Assembly (NCBI RefSeq): GCF_024758005.1
Contig: NZ_CP103288.1
Location: 434,001 to 498,000 of the forward strand
Direction: 5' to 3'
Length of the DNA stretch: 64,000 nt
From: Pseudarthrobacter sp. NS4
GTDB taxonomy: Bacteria > Actinomycetota > Actinomycetes > Actinomycetales > Micrococcaceae
Positions 38,870 to 46,777 of this stretch are shown in pieces. The translations under genes and the position numbers were made by a program. The notes beneath the pieces are model-generated. The model was given only the letters and a program-made list of their open reading frames with translations, was not told the origin of the DNA and made no database searches. Numbering within the stretch: position 1 is the stretch's first letter; the number at the start of each line of letters is the position of its first letter.

Positions 38870-39502
38870 GTGCTTTTGGATGTCAACTGGGCTATGAAGT
38901 GGCTGACCCTGTGTGCACAGGCCATGGCGGAACACCGGCTGGAGCTGATTGAACTGGACCGTGCCATCGGCGACTCGGACCATGGTGAAAACATGGACCG
39001 GGGATTCCAGGCGGTCCTGGACAAACTGGCTGAAGCTGCCCCGGAGACCCCCGGCGCAGTCCTGAAGCTGACGGCAATGACCCTGATGTCCAAGGTGGGC
39101 GGTGCCGCCGGCCCCCTTTACGGCACAGCGTTTCTCCGGGCGGCCACTGCGGTGGGCGATTCGGCGGAGATTGATCCGGCCGCTTGGGCCGATGCCCTGG
39201 CTGCCGCCCGGGACGGCATTGTGGCCCGCGGCAAGGCGGAGCCCGGAGACAAAACCATGGTGGACGCCTGGACGCCGGCGGCCGAGGCCGCGAAAGCCGC
39301 CGCGGACGAGGCCAGCCCAGAGATCCTCACGGTCCTGGTGGCTGCGGCGGAGGCGGCCGAGGCCGGGGCTGCGGCAACCGATCCGCTGGTGGCGCGGAAG
39401 GGCCGCGCGAGTTACCTGGGCGAGCGGAGCATCGGGCACAGGGATCCGGGTGCAGCCTCCAGCGCGCTGATTCTCCGGGCAGCCGTAGGGGCGGCTGCGT
39501 GA
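38870..39502 (+). CDS. dhaL: Dihydroxyacetone kinase subunit DhaL (ADP-binding)
   Basis: The phosphoryl-transfer subunit, which keeps ADP bound and is rephosphorylated by DhaM. The product is 210 residues. The Mg/ADP-coordinating motif reads DRAIGDSDHGENM (most relatives have GDGDHG, so Ser replaces Gly). SKVGGAAGPLYGTAF and PGDKTMVDAW are conserved. The start is GTG 38870, directly after dhaK. Its stop overlaps the dhaM start (GTGA). Confidence 0.95.
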   Translation: MLLDVNWAMKWLTLCAQAMAEHRLELIELDRAIGDSDHGENMDRGFQAVLDKLAEAAPETPGAVLKLTAMTLMSKVGGAAGPLYGTAFLRAATAVGDSAEIDPAAWADALAAARDGIVARGKAEPGDKTMVDAWTPAAEAAKAAADEASPEILTVLVAAAEAAEAGAAATDPLVARKGRASYLGERSIGHRDPGAASSALILRAAVGAAA

Positions 39503-40188
39503 CCGTCAGCATTGTGGTGGTCTCCCATAGCGAAAAGATTGCCGACGGCGCCACGGAACTTGCCGCCCAGATGGCGCCCGACGTCGTCATCCTGGCAGCG
39601 GGCGGCACCACCGACGGCAGGATCGGCACCAGCCTGGAAAAAGTGCTGGCCGCCCTGGACCGGGCCGCCGGTGCCGACGGCGCGGTGATCCTCACGGACT
39701 TGGGTTCAGCGGTGATGACGGCGGAATCCGCGCTGGAGTTCGCGGACAGTCCGGCCGACATTGTCATTGCCGACGCGCCGCTGGTGGAGGGCCTCGTGGC
39801 GGCGTCCGTCGCCGCCCAGGGCGGAGCGGACGTCCACGCGGTCAAGCGCGCCGCCGAGGCTGCAGGTGGCACGGTCCAGGCTCATGACATTCCGCCCCGG
39901 CAGGTTGTGGATGAAGTCTCTGGCCAGGGCCCTGAGTGCACCGGTGAGTTTGAGCTGATCAACCAGGCGGGCATGCACGCTCGGCCGGCGGCAAAGATCG
40001 CCGGCGGGCTTTCCTCGCTCGATGCCGAAGTCACCATCAACGGGGTGGACGGCGCATCCATGACGTCCCTGATGACGCTGGCCGCCGGCAAAGGATCGTT
40101 GCTGCGGGTTGAAGCCCGGGGCGCAGACGCCGAACGTGCGGTGAACTACGTGGGCGGGCTGGTGCAGGCGGGTTTCGGCGAGCCCTAG
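39499..40188 (+). CDS. dhaM: DhaM phosphotransferase: EIIA-type domain fused to HPr
   Basis: The phosphoryl donor for DhaL, linked to the PEP:sugar phosphotransferase system. Residues 1-125 form the EIIA(Man)-like DhaM domain with active His10 in VVVSHS, then GGTTDGRIGTS and ILTDLGSAVMTAE. After a short linker, residues about 145-229 form an HPr domain with NQAGMHARPAAKI (His160) and the regulatory-serine region GASMTSLMTLAAGKG. There is no enzyme I domain, unlike the E. coli protein, so phosphate must come from a separate EI. It overlaps dhaL by four bases. Confidence 0.94.
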   Translation: MTVSIVVVSHSEKIADGATELAAQMAPDVVILAAGGTTDGRIGTSLEKVLAALDRAAGADGAVILTDLGSAVMTAESALEFADSPADIVIADAPLVEGLVAASVAAQGGADVHAVKRAAEAAGGTVQAHDIPPRQVVDEVSGQGPECTGEFELINQAGMHARPAAKIAGGLSSLDAEVTINGVDGASMTSLMTLAAGKGSLLRVEARGADAERAVNYVGGLVQAGFGEP

Positions 40189-40268
40189 AAGACCCACCAC
40201 AGTCCCAATCCCGGCACCGCGGTGTGTTCAGAACTTCATTGGAGGCACCTGCGAATAAGCTCGATGCC

Positions 40269-40439
40269 ATGGAACGGCTCGACCTCGAAGGCAACTCCCC
40301 GGAAATCGAAGTGCTGGACGGGCAGATGTCAGTTGAGGAGCTGCTTGCCGACCTTGGCCTGGAGTGGCGGCCTGGATCCGGGGCAGGAAGCCCCGCCCCT
40401 TGCAGCGGGAGCAGCTTCAGCCAGCCCGCGTTGTTCTAG
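40269..40439 (+). CDS. Possible small acidic protein after the dha operon
   Basis: A frame of about 56 residues beginning MERLDLEGNSPEIEVLDGQM, followed by SVEELLADLGLEW and a low-complexity Gly/Ser/Pro tail. Third positions are G/C-rich in the first 40 codons. GGAGG lies 25 bases upstream, too far for ATG 40269; GTG 40224 in the same frame is an alternative start. It may be a small gene, or a remnant with an eroded end. Confidence 0.4.
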   Translation: MERLDLEGNSPEIEVLDGQMSVEELLADLGLEWRPGSGAGSPAPCSGSSFSQPALF

Positions 40440-40441
40440 GT

Positions 40442-40933
40442 TCAGATCCGTTCGCGCAGGCCCTGGGCGTCCAGTTCTACGGAAGCGCTGACGAACCTCC
40501 CGCACTGCTCACCGAAGGGGTATTCACCCCGGGGGCGGAAATCAAGGGTTCGGACAGGCAGGGCGGACCCGTCGGCGGCGGTTCCGGAAGCAGTTACTGT
40601 CATGGGTGATTCCGTCAGGGTTTCCAGCATCAGGCTTCCCACTTTCGTCCCGTCCGGTGATGCTGTTGCCGAGCAAACCCCGTCCGGAGTGCAGCCCTGG
40701 TCAATGGAGGCGCTTCCCGGGTGCAGCTCCACACCGGCTTCCTTGCACGCGCCCTCCTGGCACGCCTTCAGGTGCAGGGCCCCGACGTGCGGCGCGTAGT
40801 CCGCCGTGACAGTTACGGAAACTGCCGTTGCCTGGGCGATGGCCGGGCAGGGGACCGCACCGGATCCCGGGCCGCACGCGGAGGCAAGGCCCGCCGTCGT
40901 GATTAATGCCAGAAGCAGCCCCGGCTTGCGCAT
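40442..40933 (-). CDS. Putative lipoprotein
   Basis: A 163-residue protein with a lipoprotein signal: MRKPGLLLALITTAGLASAC, lipobox cysteine at position 20. The mature part is small, cysteine-containing (several C in KACQEGACKEAG and DQGCTPDGVCSA) and has no recognised domain. It is expected to be anchored to the outer face of the membrane. It is convergent with the small frame after dhaM. Confidence 0.75.
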   Translation of the reverse strand: MRKPGLLLALITTAGLASACGPGSGAVPCPAIAQATAVSVTVTADYAPHVGALHLKACQEGACKEAGVELHPGSASIDQGCTPDGVCSATASPDGTKVGSLMLETLTESPMTVTASGTAADGSALPVRTLDFRPRGEYPFGEQCGRFVSASVELDAQGLRERI

Positions 40934-41043
40934 ACTTCAGCGTAGGACCGGGGCCGAAAAAGAGCCCCGGCCAAGGCAAAAGTGATACCGGCATTGTTAT
41001 GGTTGCGGCTCGGGTGGCTGCCAGAGGAGATCGAAAAGCCGCT

Positions 41044-41475
41044 TTAGCCGAGCGGGAAGATGCTGATGAACCAGAACAGGGCGACGGCGAAGACAGCGAA
41101 GAACGGGATCAGGCATCCCATGCCGGTCCGCGGGGTCGAGGACACCTGGAGCGACTCGTTGGGGTTTGCCGGGTTGTAGGCCACCTCAATGAGCGAACCG
41201 GGAACCGGCTCGGCGGCCAGGGAGATCTCGGACTTGCCCATGAACAGCGTGCCCTGGGAGTCGGTGAACTGATAGGTGGGGAAGAATCGCCGGCTGCGGC
41301 TGGAGCCGCCGCCACCGCTTGTCCACCCCGCCACGCTGCCGGTCACTGCTGCCTGCGCCTTCGGCCAGTCCGCCATCAGCTGCTCCTGGCGCCTGGTCTT
41401 TCGCATGGCGTGGATAAGTGCGAACACGGCGGCAGCTACGAACAGCGCCCACACGATGTACAGAACAATTCTCAT
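41044..41475 (-). CDS. DUF3592 membrane protein
   Basis: A 143-residue protein with an N-terminal membrane segment (about 4-24), an extracytoplasmic-looking beta domain of the DUF3592 type (QAAVTGSVAGW, FPTYQFTDSQG, VPGSLIEVAYNPANPNES) and a C-terminal membrane segment (about 121-140). Family function is unknown. The Shine-Dalgarno-like GGGGGA precedes ATG 41475. Confidence 0.75.
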   Translation of the reverse strand: MRIVLYIVWALFVAAAVFALIHAMRKTRRQEQLMADWPKAQAAVTGSVAGWTSGGGGSSRSRRFFPTYQFTDSQGTLFMGKSEISLAAEPVPGSLIEVAYNPANPNESLQVSSTPRTGMGCLIPFFAVFAVALFWFISIFPLG

Positions 41476-41552
41476 GGCTTCCCCCGGTCCCAGTCACCAA
41501 AAGTATGCCATCCACGGTATAGACGCCGCTTCATCAACACATTTGTGGCGGG

Positions 41553-42539
41553 TCAGGCCGGGAGCTGGTATCCGCCGTCGTGCAGTTCGGCCAGTCCATC
41601 GGCGAGCAGCCCAGCCAGCGACCGTTCCAACTGTTCAGGCGGCGGGTTCAGCCGGTGCAGGGCTGCCAGCGGAACTCCGATTCCCTCCGGAGCAAAGCCC
41701 AGGTCAGCGGGCTCATTGCTGAACATTTCCGGCGGCACAGGACTTTCCGCCAGGCGCAGCACCGCCACCACGGCTCCCCGGACCTGGCGGTCGGTGCCGT
41801 GCCAGGCCTGGCCTTTGGGGACGTACGACGGCGGCGGCTCACCTGCCGCCAGCCAGGCGCAGGAGTCCTTGACCGGGCAGGCAGTGCACTTGGGTGCACG
41901 GGCCGTGCACACCACGGCGCCCAGTTCCATGACCGCGGCATTCCAGCCCACGGAGGTGGCATCGTCGTCGGGGAGAAGCGAGGCGGCCAGGCGCATCTCC
42001 GCGGCCGTCAACGCCGGGGCAGGAAGCGCGACGCCGGAGACCAGCCGGGCGTGTACGCGGCGGATGTTGGTGTCCACCACCGTCTCCCGGCGGCCGTAGG
42101 CGAACGCGGCGACGGCCGCGGCCGTATAACTTCCCACTCCGGGAAGCGCCAGCAGCTCGGCGTAGGTGTCCGGGACCTTTCCGCCGTGGTCCTGGATGAT
42201 GGCGCCTGCGGCCGCATGCAGCCGCAGGGCGCGGCGGGGATAGCCCAGCCTTCCCCACGAACGGACTGCCTCCCCGGCAGGTTCACCTGCCAGTCCTGCA
42301 GGGGTGGGCCAGCGCCTGAGCCATTCGTGCCAGACGGGCAGGACCCGGACCACGGGCGTCTGCTGGAGCATGATTTCACTGACCAGCACGCCCCAGGGGG
42401 AGCAGGAGGCTTCACGCCAGGGCAGGTCCCGGGCGGTTTCGGCGAACCAGCCATTGATCCTGGTGTGCAGCTGCTGGAGCTCCGCGCCATTGGCCGGCAG
42501 GGCTGCGGGCGCGGCTGGGGAAGGAGTCTTAGTGTCGAT
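41553..42539 (-). CDS. mutY: A/G-specific adenine glycosylase MutY (start codon unclear)
   Basis: Removes adenine mispaired with 8-oxoguanine. The conserved N-terminus (LHTRINGWFAETARDLPWRE, then SPWG) is in frame upstream of GTG 42389, but no ATG, GTG or TTG exists in that frame. I extend to ATC 42539; CTG 42500 is an alternative. The protein has the catalytic Glu in VSEIMLQQTP, the HhH motif LPGVGSYTA, catalytic Asp in VVDTNIRR, and the iron-sulfur cysteine ladder CTARAPKCTACPVKDSC. The C-terminal NUDIX-like recognition domain is short. A missing G near 42540 would restore a GTG/TTG start. Confidence 0.85.
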   Translation of the reverse strand: MDTKTPSPAAPAALPANGAELQQLHTRINGWFAETARDLPWREASCSPWGVLVSEIMLQQTPVVRVLPVWHEWLRRWPTPAGLAGEPAGEAVRSWGRLGYPRRALRLHAAAGAIIQDHGGKVPDTYAELLALPGVGSYTAAAVAAFAYGRRETVVDTNIRRVHARLVSGVALPAPALTAAEMRLAASLLPDDDATSVGWNAAVMELGAVVCTARAPKCTACPVKDSCAWLAAGEPPPSYVPKGQAWHGTDRQVRGAVVAVLRLAESPVPPEMFSNEPADLGFAPEGIGVPLAALHRLNPPPEQLERSLAGLLADGLAELHDGGYQLPA

Positions 42540-42654
42540 CCCAACACTGTAATGGATGTGTTCCGGGAGGCTGAAAACAGGATGTGACCAGAGCGATGAC
42601 TGCCCGGCGGCGTGGTGGCAGGGCAGATCCGGAGTGCTTCTCTAGCCTAGGAGG

Positions 42655-43335
42655 ATGGGCAGGCAAGGGGATTCACCAGCACGCGGCAAAGCATCGTCAT
42701 CCGGCTCCAGCAGCGTCCGGAAGCCCAGCCCTGCCGTCTACCGCCGGCGCCGGCTGTTCGCAGGTGGCGCCCTGCTGATGGTCATCGCGCTGGTGGTGAG
42801 CGGGTTCGCCCTGGCCGGCGCGTTTTCCGGGTCCGAACAGGCCTCCTCTACGGATCCGGCAAGCAGCCCTGCTCCCTCCCAGCCTCCGACGGCCACGCCC
42901 GAGCCGTCTGCTCCCTCGGCCACGCCCACCCCTTCCGCGACACCCGGCTGCAACCAGAACCTGGTGACCGTCTCCGCGTCCACGGACAAAGCTGCGTACG
43001 GTCCGGAGGAAAACCCGTTGCTCACCCTGAAGGTGACCAACGGCGGCACCATGCCGTGCGAGGTCAACATCGGAACCTCCCAGATGGAATTCCTGGTCAC
43101 CAGTGGCCCGGACCGCATCTTCTCGTCCCGGGATTGCCAGGCCACCAGCGAGGACCTGGTGAAGGTCATCGCTCCCGGAGCAAGCGAGACGGCCAACTTT
43201 CCGTGGTCGCGGAACCGGACCGTGGAGGGCTGCCAGGCCGTTGAGTCCAAGCCAGGCGGCGGCGGGGCGTACTACATTTTCACTGCAAAGCTCGGCTCGA
43301 AGGCCAGTCCCAAGGCTGTCTTCCAGCTGAACTGA
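42655..43335 (+). CDS. Membrane-anchored secreted protein with Pro/Ser/Thr-rich linker
   Basis: A 226-residue protein: a basic cytoplasmic N-terminus (about 1-33), one membrane segment (about 35-56, FAGGALLMVIALVVSGFALAGAF), a Pro/Ser/Ala/Thr linker (about 62-96), then a cysteine-containing beta-sandwich-like domain (VTVSASTDKAAYGPEENPLL, VTNGGTMPCEVNIG, PWSRNRTVEGC). The same kind of gene is common next to mutY/disA in related genomes, from memory. The function is unknown. AGGAGG directly abuts ATG and TAGCCT lies 12 bases upstream, so the transcript may be leaderless. Confidence 0.75.
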   Translation: MGRQGDSPARGKASSSGSSSVRKPSPAVYRRRRLFAGGALLMVIALVVSGFALAGAFSGSEQASSTDPASSPAPSQPPTATPEPSAPSATPTPSATPGCNQNLVTVSASTDKAAYGPEENPLLTLKVTNGGTMPCEVNIGTSQMEFLVTSGPDRIFSSRDCQATSEDLVKVIAPGASETANFPWSRNRTVEGCQAVESKPGGGGAYYIFTAKLGSKASPKAVFQLN

Positions 43336-43359
43336 GGCTTTTGCCTGGAATTCCAGGCC

Positions 43360-44436
43360 TTAGAGGAATCGGTCCAGCAGGCTTGCTTCCGCCATGCGGC
43401 TGAGGCCTTCGCGGACGGTCCGGGCGCGCTGATCGCCGATGCCGTCCACCGTCATCAGGTCGTCGATGGTGGCGGCCATCAGGAACTGCAGCCCGCCGAA
43501 GTGGTCAACAAGGCGGTCTGCGACGGCCTTGGGCACTGCCTTCAGGCCGGACAGCAGGCGGTAACCGCGTGGCTGGACGACGGCGTCGAGGTTGGCTTCA
43601 CCGCCCGCGAACCCTACGATTCCCGAGATCTTTCCGAGGTCGATCAGCTCGGTGGGTCCGAGGTTCATCAGCTCGCTGACGGCCTTGTCGATGTCCTCGG
43701 CGGACGCGTTCGGGCTGGCGTAGTCACGGATGATCACGTCGCTGCCGGGACCGCGGCCCACGGTCAGTTCGTCGAGCTGCAGCGAGAGCAGGCGGCCGTC
43801 CTCGCCAAGTTCCAGCACGTACTGGGAAATTTCCTCCGAAATGCGCCGGACCATTTCCTGCCGCTGCAGGGTGACCGCGACGTCGCGGACCGTCACCATC
43901 GCCTCGATTTCGAGGGCGGAGAGCGAGCTGGTGACCTGGTCCAGCCGGGAGCGGTAGCGCTCCAGGGTCGCCAGCGCCTGGTTGGCGCGGGCAAGGACCT
44001 TTTCCGATCCTTCCAGCACGTGGCGCAGGCCGTTCACGTAAAGGGCGATGATCTGCATGGACTGGCTGACCGAGATGACCGGAACGCCGGTCTGGATGGC
44101 CACGCGCTCTGCGGTGCGGTGCCGGGTGCCGGACTCCTGGGTTTCGATGCTGGAATCCGGGACGAGTTGGACGGCGGCACGGAGGATGTTTCCGGCGTCC
44201 TTGTCGCAGATGATGGCGCCGTCCATCTTGGCGAGTTCGCGGAGGCGGGTCGGGGAGAAGTCGATGCCGATGTCGAACCCGCCGGAACAGATGGAGTCTA
44301 TGGTCCGGTCCGAGCCCAGAACAATCAGCGCCCCGGTGCGTCCGCGCAGGATCCGCTCGAGTCCGTCGCGCAGGGGAGTTCCGGGTGCCACCCTGCCCAG
44401 AGTTGCCCTGAGTGATTCTTCGGGGCTCCGCGCCAT
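43360..44436 (-). CDS. disA: DNA integrity scanning diadenylate cyclase DisA
   Basis: Makes cyclic di-AMP from two ATP and pauses at branched DNA. The 358-residue protein has the DAC domain with DGA at 72-74 and GTRHRTAER (RHR 105-107), a helical spine and a C-terminal HhH DNA-binding domain (IDDLMTVDGIGDQRARTVREGL). ATG 44436 has AAGGGA eight bases upstream; TTG 44451 is less likely. radA, whose protein works with DisA in other bacteria, lies 7 kb away. It is convergent with the secreted-protein gene. Confidence 0.95.
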   Translation of the reverse strand: MARSPEESLRATLGRVAPGTPLRDGLERILRGRTGALIVLGSDRTIDSICSGGFDIGIDFSPTRLRELAKMDGAIICDKDAGNILRAAVQLVPDSSIETQESGTRHRTAERVAIQTGVPVISVSQSMQIIALYVNGLRHVLEGSEKVLARANQALATLERYRSRLDQVTSSLSALEIEAMVTVRDVAVTLQRQEMVRRISEEISQYVLELGEDGRLLSLQLDELTVGRGPGSDVIIRDYASPNASAEDIDKAVSELMNLGPTELIDLGKISGIVGFAGGEANLDAVVQPRGYRLLSGLKAVPKAVADRLVDHFGGLQFLMAATIDDLMTVDGIGDQRARTVREGLSRMAEASLLDRFL

Positions 44437-44640
44437 AGGTGTTCCCTTCAAAGGTGCGGACCGCCGCCCGCAAGAATGCCGGCTTTACTGCTTGGCCGGC
44501 AGGACCTGAAAGTACTCAGTTTCCCGCAAGCTCAATGATAGGGGTAAGAAACTCCAACTTCCGCACGGGCAAGCCCCAAAGTGGCCCATTAGGGGGTTCC
44601 GGGGAAGGTACAGGAAGCGGGTTGAACGGCGGGTTGCCGG

Positions 44641-44663
44641 GTGGGCACTTTGGCCCACTTTTT
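44641..44663 (+). terminator. Plus-oriented hairpin with T-tract between disA and rlmN
   Basis: The GTGGGC/GCCCAC stem with a six-base loop is followed by TTTTT on the plus strand. Both flanking genes run on the minus strand, so the signal does not end either of them in the usual sense. The 262-base gap holds no gene otherwise. Confidence 0.45.
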
Positions 44664-44698
44664 CACGCTTGGCATGCCCTCGGTGCTTTGGGCCGCAG

Positions 44699-45946
44699 TT
44701 AGTCCTCGGCAGCGGCAAGCTGGCCGCAGGCCCCGTCGATCTCCTTGCCGCGCGTATCGCGCAGCGTGCAGGGAACCCCCGCGGCGCGGAGCCGCGCGAT
44801 GAACTCCTGCTCCACCGGCTTGTCCGAGGCGGTCCAGATGGAGCCTGGGGTCGGGTTGAGTGGGATCGGATTCACGTGCACCCAGCCGCGGCCGCGCTGG
44901 TTGAGCTTCTTAGCCAGCAGGTCTGCACGCCAGGGGTGGTCGTTCATGTCCTTGATCATCGCGTACTCGATGCTGACCCTGCGGCCCGTCTTGCGGTAGT
45001 AGTCGTAGGCCGCGTCGAGCGCTTCGTCCACCTTCCAGCGGTTGTTGACCGGGATCAGTTCGTCGCGGAGCTCGTCGTCGGGAGCGTGCAGGGACAGCGC
45101 GAAGGTGACCGGCAGGTCCTCGTCCGCAAGCTTGCGGATGGCGGGGACGAGGCCGACCGTCGAGACAGTGATGTTCCGGGCAGACATGCCCAGGCCCTCG
45201 GGCGCGGGGTCCACGAAGCGGTGGAGGGCGGCCATCACGCGCTTGTAGTTGGCCAGCGGCTCGCCCATGCCCATGAAGACGATGTTGCTGACCCGCTCGT
45301 CGTCGTGCTCCTTCGGGCCCAGCTCACCGGCTGCTACCACCCGGTTCGCAGCGACAACCTGATCAACGATCTCCGCCGTGGACATGTTGCGGGTAAGCCC
45401 GGCCTGGCCGGTAGCGCAGAAGGGGCAGTTCATTCCACAGCCGGCCTGCGAGGAGATGCAGAGAGTAATGCGGCCGGGGTAGCGCATCAGCACGGACTCG
45501 ACCAGCGCACCATCGAACAGCCGCCAGAGGAACTTGATGGTGTCCCCCTTGTCGCTGCGTTGGCGGCGGACCTCGGTGAGCAGCGGTGGGAACATCTGGG
45601 AAACGAGTTCCTCACGGCCGGCCTTGGGCAGGTCGCTCATGGCGTCCGGGTCCACGGTCCAGTGCTGGAAATAGTGCGTGGAGAGCTGCTTCGCCCGGAA
45701 GGCAGGAAGGCCAAGCTCCTTCACCTTTGCGCCGCGCTCGGCCAGGTTCAGGTCGGCCAGATGTGTCGGCGGCTGCTTCACCCGCGGGGACGCGAACTGG
45801 AGCAGCGGCCTGCCCTCGACGGTACGCGCCTGCTCCCAGCCCTCCGCAGTGGGGCGGACCTGCGGGCGGGTGCTCTCAGTTGCCTCTCGGCTGGCGCGAA
45901 CGGGAGTATCAGTGGAAGAAGTGGGGGAAGTCATCCCCTCCATCAT
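44699..45946 (-). CDS. rlmN: 23S rRNA A2503 / tRNA A37 C2-methyltransferase RlmN
   Basis: A radical-SAM enzyme that methylates A2503 of 23S rRNA and A37 of some tRNAs. The 415-residue protein has the cluster motif CGMNCPFC within [19 protein letters not shown], preceded by the [11 protein letters not shown] segment, then [30 protein letters not shown] and [11 protein letters not shown] conserved C-terminal Cys ([10 protein letters not shown]) forms the methyl intermediate. The start is uncertain: ATG 45946, 45943 or 45934 are all in frame. Confidence 0.95.
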   Translation of the reverse strand: MMEGMTSPTSSTDTPVRASREATESTRPQVRPTAEGWEQARTVEGRPLLQFASPRVKQPPTHLADLNLAERGAKVKELGLPAFRAKQLSTHYFQHWTVDPDAMSDLPKAGREELVSQMFPPLLTEVRRQRSDKGDTIKFLWRLFDGALVESVLMRYPGRITLCISSQAGCGMNCPFCATGQAGLTRNMSTAEIVDQVVAANRVVAAGELGPKEHDDERVSNIVFMGMGEPLANYKRVMAALHRFVDPAPEGLGMSARNITVSTVGLVPAIRKLADEDLPVTFALSLHAPDDELRDELIPVNNRWKVDEALDAAYDYYRKTGRRVSIEYAMIKDMNDHPWRADLLAKKLNQRGRGWVHVNPIPLNPTPGSIWTASDKPVEQEFIARLRAAGVPCTLRDTRGKEIDGACGQLAAAED

Positions 45947-45989
45947 CCCATGCCGGGTAACCACTGATGGTGCTACTGGAAGGGCTGTG

Positions 45990-46493
45990 CTAAGTGTTTC
46001 CCAGCGGCGTGACGGTCCTCGTACCGCTGTCCCACAACCTGGCATGGGCGCACATGCCCTCCAGCCTCAGGTCCAGCAGGTCCACCGCCTTGCCAAGGAG
46101 GTGGTGGGGGACGCGGCGGGCGAGGGTGACGTGGGGTGTCCACGCATCCGGCAGGGTGAGGGGCAGGGCGCCGGCGGCCTCCTTGTGGACGAGGCGGTGC
46201 AGTTCCAGAAGCTGCTGCGTCAGCATGATCGACCTCGCGAGGACGTACTTTCCGGGACCCCCGGGAAAGACGAGGGCACCGGAAAACCCGATCCGGACCG
46301 GCAGCATCCGCAAAATGTCCTGGACTTCGCCGGAAAGCTGCAGGCCGGGACCAGCTGCAAGGGTGACGTGCGGACGGTTGCTGGGTCCGGTATGTCCCGC
46401 CAGGCTCGGCACCCCCGCGTCGGCGAGCGCGGCCCAATCCGACCTGATGCGCGCATCGGTAGCGTCCTCAAACGTCAACTCGATACTGCGCAT
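45990..46493 (-). CDS. 2H phosphoesterase (2'-5' RNA ligase-like)
   Basis: A 167-residue protein of the 2H phosphoesterase superfamily (LigT/ThpR/YjcG type). Two H-x-T catalytic motifs are visible, PHVTLAAG at about 41-48 and PHVTLARR at about 120-127. Such enzymes act on 2',3'-cyclic or 2'-5' phosphodiesters of RNA or nucleotides; the actual substrate is unknown. It lies 44 bases upstream of rlmN on the same strand and may share its transcript. Confidence 0.82.
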   Translation of the reverse strand: MRSIELTFEDATDARIRSDWAALADAGVPSLAGHTGPSNRPHVTLAAGPGLQLSGEVQDILRMLPVRIGFSGALVFPGGPGKYVLARSIMLTQQLLELHRLVHKEAAGALPLTLPDAWTPHVTLARRVPHHLLGKAVDLLDLRLEGMCAHARLWDSGTRTVTPLGNT

Positions 46494-46777
46494 GCTCCCA
46501 TCATGCCGCTCGGGTTGATCAGTTTCCTTCCCTGCGGGACTTGGAACTGCCGCAGGAGTTGCCAGGCGTCATCATGCGGCCACGGTAGCGGGCACTCATT
46601 TCGCGGCTTTGAACTGCTGGTTTCGGCGGGGTTAGTCGGGCCCCGTGGAATTGCCGTGTTGCGATAAACTGGAACTTGGCTTTCCGCCAGCCCGATTCCC
46701 GGCCCCACGGCCGCAGCGCCCGGCGTGCAGTGTCCGTAAGGCGCCTGGGCAGTCCCACCCGCAGCGAAAGTAGCACC

